Shown here in pieces: positions 9,062-15,641 of a stretch of 64,000 nt of DNA. A program made the position numbers and the translations under genes. Origin of the DNA: an uncultured Pedobacter sp. (GTDB lineage Bacteria > Bacteroidota > Bacteroidia > Sphingobacteriales > Sphingobacteriaceae); contig NZ_CAMLIG010000001.1 in the NCBI RefSeq assembly GCF_946480185.1, positions 248,001-312,000 of the forward strand. Direction: 5' to 3'. A model generated the notes under the pieces. The model was not told the DNA's origin. It saw only the letters and a program-made list of their open reading frames with translations, and searched no databases. The first letter of the stretch is position 1, and every line of letters starts with the position of its first letter.

Positions 9062-9372
9062 GTGATTTTATTTTGTAAACTCATCCACGATCCGCCATTA
9101 TAAACTTCGGTAAAGCCTTGGGCTTTTAACAAACTTTTAGCTGATGCGCTGCGCATTCCAGAAGCGCAACAAGCAATAACCGGCTTATCTTTTTTAAGCT
9201 TAGCTAAATCTCCATGCAAAGTTTGCAAGGGCAAGTTAATAGCCCCTTTAATGTGTCCGCCCTGAAATTCGGCTTTTGTACGTACATCAATTAATTGCGC
9301 TCCGCGTTGTAAAAGTTCTTTATAATCCGTTTTAGGACCAAAACCTAATAAATTCTTTAACGTCTGTAACAT
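9058..9372 (-). CDS. rhodanese-like domain protein (second in cluster)
   Basis: A single-domain rhodanese of 104 residues. The N-terminal part carries LIDVRTKAEFQGGHIKGAINLP (CH2A region; core DVRTKAEF) and the active-site loop is CCASGMRS, where a cysteine can carry a persulfide sulfur. The length and absence of a leader indicate a cytoplasmic sulfurtransferase of the GlpE/PspE type. It lies 3 bp after the other rhodanese and overlaps the next membrane-protein gene by 4 bp. Confidence 0.94.
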   Translation of the reverse strand: MLQTLKNLLGFGPKTDYKELLQRGAQLIDVRTKAEFQGGHIKGAINLPLQTLHGDLAKLKKDKPVIACCASGMRSASAKSLLKAQGFTEVYNGGSWMSLQNKIT

Positions 9373-9375
9373 TGA

Positions 9376-9633
9376 TTAATTATTTTGATAATTATGGTTC
9401 ACAGCTGTCCAGCTTCCGCCGTTTTCACAGTTTATCCCTAAACTTTTTAGGTAAGCATTCGCTTGTCCGCTACGGTTACCGCTCGCACAGCACAAAATTA
9501 TCGGCTCATCTATCGCTTTAATTTCTTCTATACGTTGTTCAATTTCCTGCAAAGGAATATTGATACTTCCTGCAACATGACCTCCCATAAATTCTTCGGG
9601 AGTTCTTACATCTATAATCTTAATTTTCATCAT
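9376..9633 (-). CDS. rhodanese-like domain protein (first in cluster)
   Basis: A compact 85-residue rhodanese, near the lower size limit of the family. It shows IIDVRTPEEFMGGHVAGSIN-like strand and helix (key residues DVRTPEEF and GH) and the active loop CCASGNRSGQA. It closely parallels the neighbouring rhodanese and probably arose by duplication. No leader peptide; cytoplasmic. It is the first intact gene of the operon, 92 bp downstream of the stop of an OsmC-like remnant. The start is the second of two tandem ATG possibilities; either gives the same domain. Confidence 0.93.
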   Translation of the reverse strand: MMKIKIIDVRTPEEFMGGHVAGSINIPLQEIEQRIEEIKAIDEPIILCCASGNRSGQANAYLKSLGINCENGGSWTAVNHNYQNN

Positions 9634-9725
9634 TTTTTATACTTAATTACAAACTTCATCTTAGTTAGATTCTTGTGCCAACTGTATTGCATTGTTAAAA
9701 CCAGCTCACCATTGTAGCTACCTTC

Positions 9726-9932
9726 TCAAGTAATGGGCATAACTTTTTTAAGCATATCACTTACACCGCAATATTCTTCTTGCGAATCGTTTACTGCGTT
9801 TAAGGCAGTTTGTTGGTTTTCGGCAGGACCTTTGAAATCATATTTTATATGGATTACTCTATTTCTGGTATCCATGTTTGCTTTCATTGCGACTGTGTTT
9901 TGTGCTAATTTCCTTACAAAACAAAGGTGCAA
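9726..9932 (-). pseudogene. C-terminal remnant of an OsmC/Ohr-family protein
   Basis: About 68 codons on the minus strand end with the typical OsmC C-terminus: IHIKYDFKG, then ALNAVNDSQEEYCGVSDMLK, where the cysteine matches the second redox cysteine of this peroxide-reducing family. The N-terminal half with the first cysteine is absent; an in-frame TGA closes the frame just upstream of the TTG at 9932, and the first ATG is near 9890. Translation ends at TGA (9726-9728) after MPIT, but the same frame continues EGSYNGELVLTMQ, which looks like the natural end with Trp changed to stop. I read it as a decayed gene at the head of the rhodanese/thioredoxin cluster. Confidence 0.65.
9922..9929 (-). 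promoter_or_regulatory. probable -7 element of the rhodanese/thioredoxin operon
   Basis: On the minus strand CACCTTTG matches the Bacteroidota -7 consensus TAnnTTTG at 5 of the 6 specified positions. No TTG is found at -33, as is common for activator-dependent promoters. It would start transcription near 9917-9918, upstream of the OsmC remnant and the two rhodanese genes. Confidence 0.45.
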
Positions 9933-9951
9933 TAATCATAAATATCCGTTA

Positions 9952-9965
9952 GTGACTATTGTCAC
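9952..9965 (-). promoter_or_regulatory. Crp/Fnr-type palindrome upstream of the sulfur/redox operon
   Basis: GTGAC-TATT-GTCAC is a perfect 5-bp inverted repeat that fits GTGA-N6-TCAC, the core of Crp/Fnr-family operators. Its centre at 9958.5 lies about 41 bp upstream of the start site predicted from the -7 element at 9922-9929, the classical class II activator position. No Crp/Fnr gene is in the window. Confidence 0.55.
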
Positions 9966-10329
9966 ACTACGAGCGAATTACCACAAAGTTGGTAGTAACT
10001 TAACTGGTTCCGGTAAAGCAAAAATTTCTTTTCGGTTTTTGTCTTTTTAAAAGTCGTGAGTTAACTCGCGTGAACATGCCATTTCGTTCGCAATTTATTC
10101 ACGAGATAAACAGCAGGCGCTGTTATTTTGGTTTTTTTTGAGATAATTTATTAGGCGTTCGTCCCGTTTTTGAAAAGCAAAATGGTCTATTGTATTTTTA
10201 ATGCAAAGAAACTCAGAAATCAACACAGAATCTCTGTGGCTAAAAAACTCATGGCTTTCTATGTCGAAACCTCCATTTCCCATCTACTGTTAAAAAAAAC
10301 ATAATTACCTTTACCAAAAATCATAACAA
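9966..10329. other. intergenic region between OsmC remnant and mazG
   Basis: No convincing gene on either strand. It holds a perfect palindrome GAGTTAACTC (10058-10067), a short hairpin AACAGC-AGGC-GCTGTT (10109-10124) followed by a T-rich stretch, and a TACCTTTA sequence (10306-10313) that could be the -7 element of mazG. Confidence 0.5.
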
Positions 10330-11127
10330 ATGAACGTTTTTGACCAACAACAGCAGCCAGCACAAGCTTTTGAACGCCTTTTAGCCATTATGGACGACTT
10401 GAGAAATCAATGTCCTTGGGATAAAAAGCAGACTTTAAAAACTTTACGCCACTTGACTATTGAAGAAACCTATGAACTTTCTGATGCCATTTTAGAAGGC
10501 GATATGACCGAAATTAGAAAAGAATTGGGCGATTTGATGTTGCATTTGGTATTTTATGCCAAAATTGGTTCAGAAACCAATGACTTTAATATTACCGACG
10601 TATTAAACGGGATTTGCGAAAAGTTGATTAACCGTCACCCGCATATTTATAGCGATACCGTTGCGGAAACTGAAGAGCAAGTAAAACAAAACTGGGAGCA
10701 GATTAAGCTGAAAGAAGGAAATAAATCAGTTTTAGGCGGAGTTCCCTCCTCCCTACCAGCATTGGTGAAAGCTTCCCGCATTCAAGAAAAAGCAAGAGGC
10801 GTTGGTTTTGATTGGGACAAAAAAGAGCAAGTTTGGGAGAAAGTGGAAGAAGAATTACAGGAGTTTAAAGACGAATTTAACGTGGCAGATGGCAAAGAAA
10901 TAGACAAAGAAAAAGCGGAAGGCGAGTTTGGAGATTTGTTGTTCTCTCTGATTAATTACGCTCGTTTCATCAACATCAATCCCGAAGATGCTTTGGAGAA
11001 AACCAACCGGAAATTCATCAAAAGATTCCAGTATTTAGAATCACAAGCGAGTGGAATGGGCAAAGATTTAAAAGACATGACCTTGGCAGAAATGGACGTT
11101 TTCTGGAACGAAGCAAAAAAACTGTAG
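10330..11127 (+). CDS. mazG: nucleoside triphosphate pyrophosphohydrolase MazG
   Basis: MazG hydrolyses (d)NTPs to the monophosphate and pyrophosphate, cleaning the nucleotide pool of aberrant bases and, in E. coli, affecting ppGpp levels. The 265 residues contain two MazG domains, as in the long bacterial form. The first has CPWDKKQTLKTLRHLTIEE and the metal-binding EELGDL-like KELGDLMLHLVFYA segment; the second has EEELQEFKDE and GEFGDLLFSLINYARF. No leader peptide; cytoplasmic. A near-consensus -7 box lies 17 bp upstream of the ATG. It is followed after 54 bp by an unrelated lipoprotein gene. Confidence 0.96.
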   Translation: MNVFDQQQQPAQAFERLLAIMDDLRNQCPWDKKQTLKTLRHLTIEETYELSDAILEGDMTEIRKELGDLMLHLVFYAKIGSETNDFNITDVLNGICEKLINRHPHIYSDTVAETEEQVKQNWEQIKLKEGNKSVLGGVPSSLPALVKASRIQEKARGVGFDWDKKEQVWEKVEEELQEFKDEFNVADGKEIDKEKAEGEFGDLLFSLINYARFININPEDALEKTNRKFIKRFQYLESQASGMGKDLKDMTLAEMDVFWNEAKKL

Positions 11128-11181
11128 CCGTTGTATCGTTTCCTTGGCGTTTACCGTAATGCTATTTAAAACAAGGCCGTT

Positions 11182-11628
11182 ATGTATTTAAACAACTATC
11201 AATCTTATACTTTTGGCATTATAATTTTAGGTCTACTTTCTTTTATCGCCTGCGAAAAAACGACTGAGACCAGTAAAATTATTGGCTTTGGCGAAAAAGT
11301 AGTGCTCCAACAATCAGACAATGTTTGGTTTGGTGCTGATACAATAACGGGAATACAAATAAAGATTAACGAAATAATGGACAGCAGATGTCCCGAAGAT
11401 GTGAAGTGCATTTGGGCAGGCGAAGCAAATGTAAAATTACTCGCAACAGATTTAAAGGATTCTGTAAGTTTGGATTTAAAAATTGATCCGGTCAAGAGTT
11501 CCAAAACAGATACTGTAAAATTTACACTTAACAGTAAAAACTATCAGGCCTTGCTCTATGCAGTTAATCCTTATCCGAATAGCAAAAATGAAGGTGTAAA
11601 GTTTGCTACATTAACAATATTAAAATAG
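11182..11628 (+). CDS. secreted lipoprotein, function unknown
   Basis: A 148-residue exported protein. The N-terminus has a hydrophobic segment ending in LSFIAC, a plausible lipobox for signal peptidase II, followed by EKTTETS. The mature part holds a recognisable motif seen in small Bacteroidota secreted proteins, MDSRCPEDVKCIWAGEA, where the two cysteines could form a disulfide or bind a ligand, then beta-rich sequence ending NEGVKFATLTILK. The function of this family is not known to me. It lies 19 bp before an ECF sigma gene and could share its transcript. Confidence 0.8.
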   Translation: MYLNNYQSYTFGIIILGLLSFIACEKTTETSKIIGFGEKVVLQQSDNVWFGADTITGIQIKINEIMDSRCPEDVKCIWAGEANVKLLATDLKDSVSLDLKIDPVKSSKTDTVKFTLNSKNYQALLYAVNPYPNSKNEGVKFATLTILK

Positions 11629-11647
11629 CAAATTTTCATAGTACTGA

Positions 11648-12217
11648 ATGGGAAAACCTTATAGCGAATATAGCGAGCAGGAGCTGATAGACAAGTGCAG
11701 AAAAGAGGATACTAAAGCGCAGGAAATGCTTTATAAGCGTTTTTATGCCTATGCTATTGCTATTTCCATAAGGTATTGCATTAATAGAGATGATGCTTTG
11801 GAAGCTGTAAACGATGCTTTTATGAAGCTCTTTAAAACCATTAAAACATTTGAGGATAATAGATTGATTAAACCTTGGTTTAGACAAATTGTGGTGAATT
11901 CTGCCATTGACAACAGAAGGAAAAACTTAAAACATGCAAGTGTTTTAGATATTGAAGTGGCAGATGAACCTATTAAAGACGCTCAAATTATCAGTAAAAT
12001 AAATGCCGATGAAATTCTGGATTTATTAAACAAATTGCCAGAAATGCACCGGGTTGTTTTCAATCTTTACGAGATTGATGGTTACACCCACGAAGAAATA
12101 GCAGATATTTTAGAAATGCCCTCCAGCAGTTCAAGGGTTTATTTATCCCGAGCAAAAGAGAAATTAAGAAAATTGGTAAAAGCTCACTTTTATTTGAATT
12201 ATGAACGAGCAATTTGA
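11648..12217 (+). CDS. RNA polymerase ECF sigma factor
   Basis: A 189-residue sigma-70 family protein. Region 2 is seen in AQEMLYKRFYAYAIAIS and KPWFRQIVVNSAIDNRR (the WFRQIVVN core recognises the -10), and region 4 in LPEMHRVVFNLYEIDGYTHE followed by EIADILEMPSSSSRVYLSRA, which is the helix-turn-helix. It overlaps by 17 bp with the next gene, encoding a membrane-anchored protein with a beta-barrel end; in Bacteroidota such a partner often acts as the regulator of the sigma factor. The signal and regulon are unknown. Confidence 0.94.
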   Translation: MGKPYSEYSEQELIDKCRKEDTKAQEMLYKRFYAYAIAISIRYCINRDDALEAVNDAFMKLFKTIKTFEDNRLIKPWFRQIVVNSAIDNRRKNLKHASVLDIEVADEPIKDAQIISKINADEILDLLNKLPEMHRVVFNLYEIDGYTHEEIADILEMPSSSSRVYLSRAKEKLRKLVKAHFYLNYERAI

Positions 12218-13520
12218 CAGAGCTTTAAGAAACCACATTAGAGATACATTTGATCATTACGATGATTTAATGGCGGATGATGGGTGGAAGCAGTTTAATA
12301 AGCAAAGAAACAGAAAAAAGCGTGGTCTTATTTTTTGGTATGCTTTACCAAGTGGGATTGCCGCTGCTTTAGCGCTGTTATGGATTTTTAATACCACAAC
12401 AAATGATGTGGTAAAACACGAAAACAAATTCATCGCAAAAAACAAAACGATAGCCGTACCGAAAAACGTAAACCCATCAATCGAAAAGCCAATTTTTAAT
12501 ATAAATAAAGGAAAGATGGAGCTTGCAAAGCCTAAAAACACAAGCCTAAATCGTAATTTAAATGAAGCAGAAAACAGCAATGTTTTTGTAGTGGCAAAAA
12601 AAGCGACGTATAGAGATAGATATCCCGTTGCTAAACTTGATGTGCATCAAAAAGTGTTGCACACCTTAGAAACAGATTACAAACAACCCTTTATAACTAT
12701 AGACGAACGAAACTTACTAGCAACAAATATCCAAACACCAGAAAAACAAGATTATTTAGCTTTCAACAATGATTTGCTGAAAGATAGGAATATGCAACCT
12801 AAATCTGTTTCTCCAAAAAAAGATGTCGCTAAAAAAGATAAAACCGCGATTCTGAATTTTTCGGTAGATGCAAACACCTATTATAGTTTTACATCTGGCG
12901 GTGTAAATAACGATTTGAATTTAGGTGTGGGTTTTTTATCTGAGTTCAGATTAACGAAACATTTAAGCGTTAATTCGGGAATAAGCATCAACAGGCAAAG
13001 CGCCATTTATCAAGGTTCCGATAATCAAAGCTCAAGATCACAAGGCTTTTCTGCGGTAGCATCATCTCCTAGTACGCTGATCACATCATTAAGTAAGCAA
13101 AGTATTTCTATACCAGAAGCAACACAAATAAATGCTAAATTGATAGGTTTTGATATTCCGCTAAACTTGAAATACAATATTTTAATGGGCAAAACTAAAA
13201 CCTTTGTAAGTACGGGAATCAGTTCCTACAGTTTACTGAATCAAAGTTATGCAAATGATGTTTCTGTAATTAATTATTCGTTAACCAGTGCGCCAAGTAC
13301 TACTATATTAAGAACCGTTGATGAACAAAAAGAAAATGCCTTCAGTAATTTCCAATTTGCCCGTACCATTAACTTTTCATTTGGGATTTTATATCCGGTA
13401 AGTACAAAAAATAGTATTTCTGTAGAGCCATTTGTAAAATATCCAATTGCTGGTTTTGGCCAAAGAGACTTGGAAATTGGATCTGGCGGTATTAGTTTTA
13501 AACTGAACTTCGGAAAATAA
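12201..13520 (+). CDS. putative sigma-factor partner: single-pass protein with outer-membrane-type beta-barrel end
   Basis: A 439-residue protein with a cytoplasmic-like N-terminus of about 50 residues (includes YDDLMADDGWKQF), one membrane helix (ALPSGIAAALALLWIF, about 48-63), a long low-complexity Asn/Lys-rich linker, and a C-terminal half with alternating hydrophobic strands (TYYSFTSGGVNNDLNLGVGF... ISFKLNFGK) ending in an aromatic-poor beta-signal. The C-terminal part looks like a porin-type barrel (PorT-like family). The 17-bp overlap with the sigma gene argues for joint function, perhaps as anti-sigma factor. How one chain could hold both an inner-membrane helix and a barrel is unclear. 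Confidence 0.72.
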   Translation: MNEQFDRALRNHIRDTFDHYDDLMADDGWKQFNKQRNRKKRGLIFWYALPSGIAAALALLWIFNTTTNDVVKHENKFIAKNKTIAVPKNVNPSIEKPIFNINKGKMELAKPKNTSLNRNLNEAENSNVFVVAKKATYRDRYPVAKLDVHQKVLHTLETDYKQPFITIDERNLLATNIQTPEKQDYLAFNNDLLKDRNMQPKSVSPKKDVAKKDKTAILNFSVDANTYYSFTSGGVNNDLNLGVGFLSEFRLTKHLSVNSGISINRQSAIYQGSDNQSSRSQGFSAVASSPSTLITSLSKQSISIPEATQINAKLIGFDIPLNLKYNILMGKTKTFVSTGISSYSLLNQSYANDVSVINYSLTSAPSTTILRTVDEQKENAFSNFQFARTINFSFGILYPVSTKNSISVEPFVKYPIAGFGQRDLEIGSGGISFKLNFGK

Positions 13521-13872
13521 ATAACGAATAAAAAAGTAATTAACCTTCTTTGCTGTGATGAGTAAGGAGGATTTCGGATACTTACAATGAAACATTCTCT
13601 TCTTGTATAAAAAATCTAAGGCTTAATTATCGCCCATCCCTGCTCACTTCTAATAATCAACTCCCCGTTCCCGTTAGGCACAACGCCAATAAAGGACAAC
13701 AGCTGATTTCAAATCGTCGCTTTATTGCACTCGTGATGGGCCTTCCATTGCTATCCGGCTCAAGCCAAAGGTTTCTGCCATTTAAGAAACCCATTCATTC
13801 TTCGCAATCTATTGTTAATTTTAATCCTGAGAATTGCTTTCATACTAAGGTTTAAATGATGCCTAAAAATGA
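13521..13872. other. intergenic region with a repeated element
   Basis: No gene is evident. The notable content is a 52-bp segment shared with 37371-37422 (listed separately). The rest contains scattered hairpin-like sequence (CCTTCTT...AAGGAGG near 13543) too weak to call a terminator. Confidence 0.5.
13711..13762. repeat. dispersed intergenic repeat, copy 1
   Basis: Aligns without gaps to 37371-37422 with 40 of 52 bases identical, including TTGCACTCG and an invariant TTGCTATCCGGCT (identical in the last 13-bp block except nothing). Most differences are transitions. Neither copy has an open frame or terminal repeats that would mark an insertion sequence. Confidence 0.6.
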
Positions 13873-13880
13873 TATCTTTG
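13873..13880 (+). promoter_or_regulatory. -7 promoter element TATCTTTG
   Basis: Exact match to the Bacteroidota -7 consensus TAnnTTTG, with TTT (13851-13853) at the correct 19-bp spacing instead of TTG. Transcription would begin only about 4 nt before the ATG at 13888, giving a nearly leaderless mRNA. Confidence 0.6.
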
Positions 13881-13887
13881 CCGAGAT

Positions 13888-14205
13888 ATGGGTTACGCAA
13901 AAGAAAGAGGAAAGTTTGAAAAGCTAGCGACAAAACTTAGCGCTTTAACAAATTATGATGATAAAGGTCTTAAAGTTATCACAGATATATTTGAGCAATA
14001 TTCGCACTCTGTCAGGATATTAAAAAACAAAAATCCAGAAGCCTTTATAACGCTTTATCAAATCGATTTAGAACAGGTAAAAGTGGCTAAAAAATCTTTA
14101 AAAGAAAGCGAAGAAGCTGATAGGCAAGCTAATTTCATTAAATATAGGGATGTACTTTCTGTTGCTTTAAATAATGCTATTTCGAAAACAAAGGAAGCCG
14201 TATAA
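13888..14205 (+). CDS. small soluble hypothetical protein
   Basis: I do not recognise this 105-residue protein. It is charged, lysine-rich and predicted to be mostly helical, without signal peptide, cysteine or membrane segment. The C-terminal half (VKVAKKSLKESEEADRQA) could form a coiled coil. It stands alone, with its own good -7 element just upstream and a clear hairpin terminator just downstream, which supports a real, independently expressed gene. Confidence 0.75.
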   Translation: MGYAKERGKFEKLATKLSALTNYDDKGLKVITDIFEQYSHSVRILKNKNPEAFITLYQIDLEQVKVAKKSLKESEEADRQANFIKYRDVLSVALNNAISKTKEAV

Positions 14206-14214
14206 GTAAATTAC

Positions 14215-14250
14215 AAAAAAGTGGATTATTCCTTTCCACCACTTTTTTAG
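14215..14250 (+). terminator. intrinsic terminator after the 13.9-kb hypothetical gene
   Basis: AAAAAAGTGG (14215-14224) pairs with CCACTTTTTT (14239-14248) around a 14-nt loop and ends in a T-run. The A-rich left arm means it could also act on the other strand. Confidence 0.8.
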
Positions 14251-14584
14251 TTTTTAAATCACCTTTTTAAAAGAGATATTTTTTATCATCTGAAAATTCA
14301 AATACCTCGTCAACACTCCTCCTCGATATCAGACAATCAAGCTTTAATCTTAATATATTTAACCTTGGTTGGTACTAATTTCTGTGTGAAAAATCTATTC
14401 TTAGTCGCTCTCCTTCAATCAGATATACTGAGTGTCTTCCTATGTTGTTGCTTTAACTTTCTTCTGAAATTGTAATATTAGGCTTAATCCAATATAGTTA
14501 TAAAGGTAAACTGGCGTCATTTTTGAATTGCAAATAATTTGCATATCAACAAGCCAAGTCAATTAATATAATTAAACCAAGAAA
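14251..14584. other. intergenic region, nothing recognised
   Basis: About 330 bp of AT-rich sequence without an open frame of useful length, clear promoter or repeat on either strand. Confidence 0.5.
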
Positions 14585-15124
14585 ATGTTAAAAACAAAAC
14601 AGAATTTTTTCGAGCGGTTTTCAAACACCATGACTCAATTCACAGGAAGCTCAACAGCATTTATCGGAGCCGTAACCGTAATAGTGGTATGGGCGGTAAC
14701 AGGTCCATTTTTTGGTTATTCAGAAACTTGGCAACTGATTATAAATACCGGCACAACTATTATCACCTTTCTAATGGTTTTTTTAATACAAAAAGCCCAA
14801 AACAAAGACGGTAAAGCAATACAACTAAAGTTAAATGAACTTATTGCTGCTACAAAGGGCGCAAGTAATAGAATGGTTAATATTGAAGATTTAAATGAAG
14901 AAGAACTAAACAAGCTTCGTGAGTTTTATAAAAAATTAGCCAAATTAGAGGAAGACTACTGCGATTTCGGAGAAAGTCATTCCATTGATGCCGCGGAACT
15001 ATCGCATACAGCCAAACATGCTGAAAATAAAAAAACCAGCTCCACTTCTAAAAAACCAGCTCCTAAAAAAGCGAAACAGCCAATAAAAAAACAAGTTTCT
15101 AGGGCTATTAAACAAACAGTATAA
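14585..15124 (+). CDS. low-affinity iron permease family membrane protein
   Basis: A 179-residue protein with the hallmark of the bacterial low-affinity iron permease-like family: FFERFSNTMTQFTGSSTAF at the N-terminus, a first membrane helix (GAVTVIVVWAVTGPFFG), the segment YSETWQLIINTGTTIITFLM containing the second helix, then LIQKAQNKDGKAIQLKLNEL. Despite the family name, transport has not been shown for short bacterial members. The last 45 residues are a Lys/Ala/Ser/Pro-rich tail (KKPAPKKAKQPIKK) that may bind nucleic acid or the membrane surface. No operon partner; convergent with the pterin dehydratase gene. Confidence 0.88.
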   Translation: MLKTKQNFFERFSNTMTQFTGSSTAFIGAVTVIVVWAVTGPFFGYSETWQLIINTGTTIITFLMVFLIQKAQNKDGKAIQLKLNELIAATKGASNRMVNIEDLNEEELNKLREFYKKLAKLEEDYCDFGESHSIDAAELSHTAKHAENKKTSSTSKKPAPKKAKQPIKKQVSRAIKQTV

Positions 15125-15136
15125 TACAATTAAAAA

Positions 15137-15370
15137 TCATATTAAATCATCAATCCTTTTAGCTAATTCTCTGTCTTTCTCAGTAATGGTATTCCCTTTA
15201 TCATGGGTACATAGGGTAATGTTTACAATATTATAAACATTGCTCCATTCTGGGTGATGGTTCATTTTCTCGGCAATCAAAGCAACTTTCGTCATGAAAG
15301 ACCAAGCTTCTATAAAATTTTTAAATTTAAATCTCGTTTTAAGGGCATTATTTTCTTCTTTCCAGCTCAT
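15137..15370 (-). CDS. 4a-hydroxytetrahydrobiopterin dehydratase
   Basis: Pterin-4a-carbinolamine dehydratase, which dehydrates the 4a-hydroxy pterin formed by aromatic amino acid hydroxylases and so recycles the pterin cofactor; homologues also act as moonlighting proteins. The 77 residues are slightly short for the family but contain its core: [20 protein letters not shown] followed by [22 protein letters not shown] (catalytic HHP and the second histidine), and the closing [14 protein letters not shown]. No aromatic amino acid hydroxylase gene lies in the window. Confidence 0.94.
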   Translation of the reverse strand: MSWKEENNALKTRFKFKNFIEAWSFMTKVALIAEKMNHHPEWSNVYNIVNITLCTHDKGNTITEKDRELAKRIDDLI

Positions 15371-15458
15371 CTCTTTGTTTATTTTTAATTTCTTATAATT
15401 TACATAAAAATAAGAGGTTACAAAATTTTATCCACGATAATTCTCAAGGAGTTTTTCT

Positions 15459-15527
15459 ATAGTATTTAGCGAAGCGCTTCTATGGATCGTCTGCCTAACA
15501 GAAAAGGGTCTCCAGACTAAATACTAT
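15459..15527. repeat. inverted-repeat element with palindromic core
   Basis: Perfect 11-bp outer arms ATAGTATTTAG (15459-15469) and CTAAATACTAT (15517-15527) enclose 47 bp that contain a perfect palindrome GAAGCGCTTC (15471-15480), TGGA/TCCA arms and a TCTG...CAGA hairpin. It can fold into a branched structure. It has no T-run, so it is not a standard terminator. It lies upstream of the DEAD-box helicase promoter. Confidence 0.65.
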
Positions 15528-15571
15528 TCAACAACATCAAAAATCCCTCATAATCAATAAATTAAATAAAC

Positions 15572-15602
15572 TTGTAGTTTCTAAATAAAAGCCATACCTT
15601 TG
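15572..15602 (+). promoter_or_regulatory. promoter of the DEAD-box helicase gene
   Basis: TTG at 15572-15574, 20 bp spacer, and an exact TACCTTTG at 15595-15602 fit the Bacteroidota -33/-7 consensus (TTG-N19-TAnnTTTG). The leader that follows carries a perfect hairpin TTAGCAA-TG-TTGCTAA (15611-15626) before the ATG at 15642. Confidence 0.78.
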
Positions 15603-15641
15603 CAGCCGGTTTAGCAATGTTGCTAAGCTTTATAAATTATC

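Noticed and set aside
9726..9728. Selenocysteine or read-through TGA in the OsmC remnant
   Set aside because: The N-terminal half of the protein is missing too and no selenocysteine insertion element is visible, so simple decay is more likely.
9733..10050. Plus-strand open frame of 105 codons
   Set aside because: It is antisense to the OsmC remnant and runs through the Crp-type site; no motif and no promoter or composition support.
10109..10124. AACAGC-AGGC-GCTGTT hairpin followed by a T-rich run, as a terminator of a small RNA
   Set aside because: Only a 6-bp stem, and no promoter or transcript upstream on the plus strand can be supported.
10095..10283. Minus-strand open frame of 62 codons before mazG
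   Set aside because: No recognisable sequence, lies over a hairpin and a probable mazG promoter region.
15486..15500. GCCTAAC inside the 15.5-kb inverted repeat resembling an integron attC core
   Set aside because: The matching GTTRGGC-type partner is missing at the other end and there is no integrase or cassette, so the match is probably chance.
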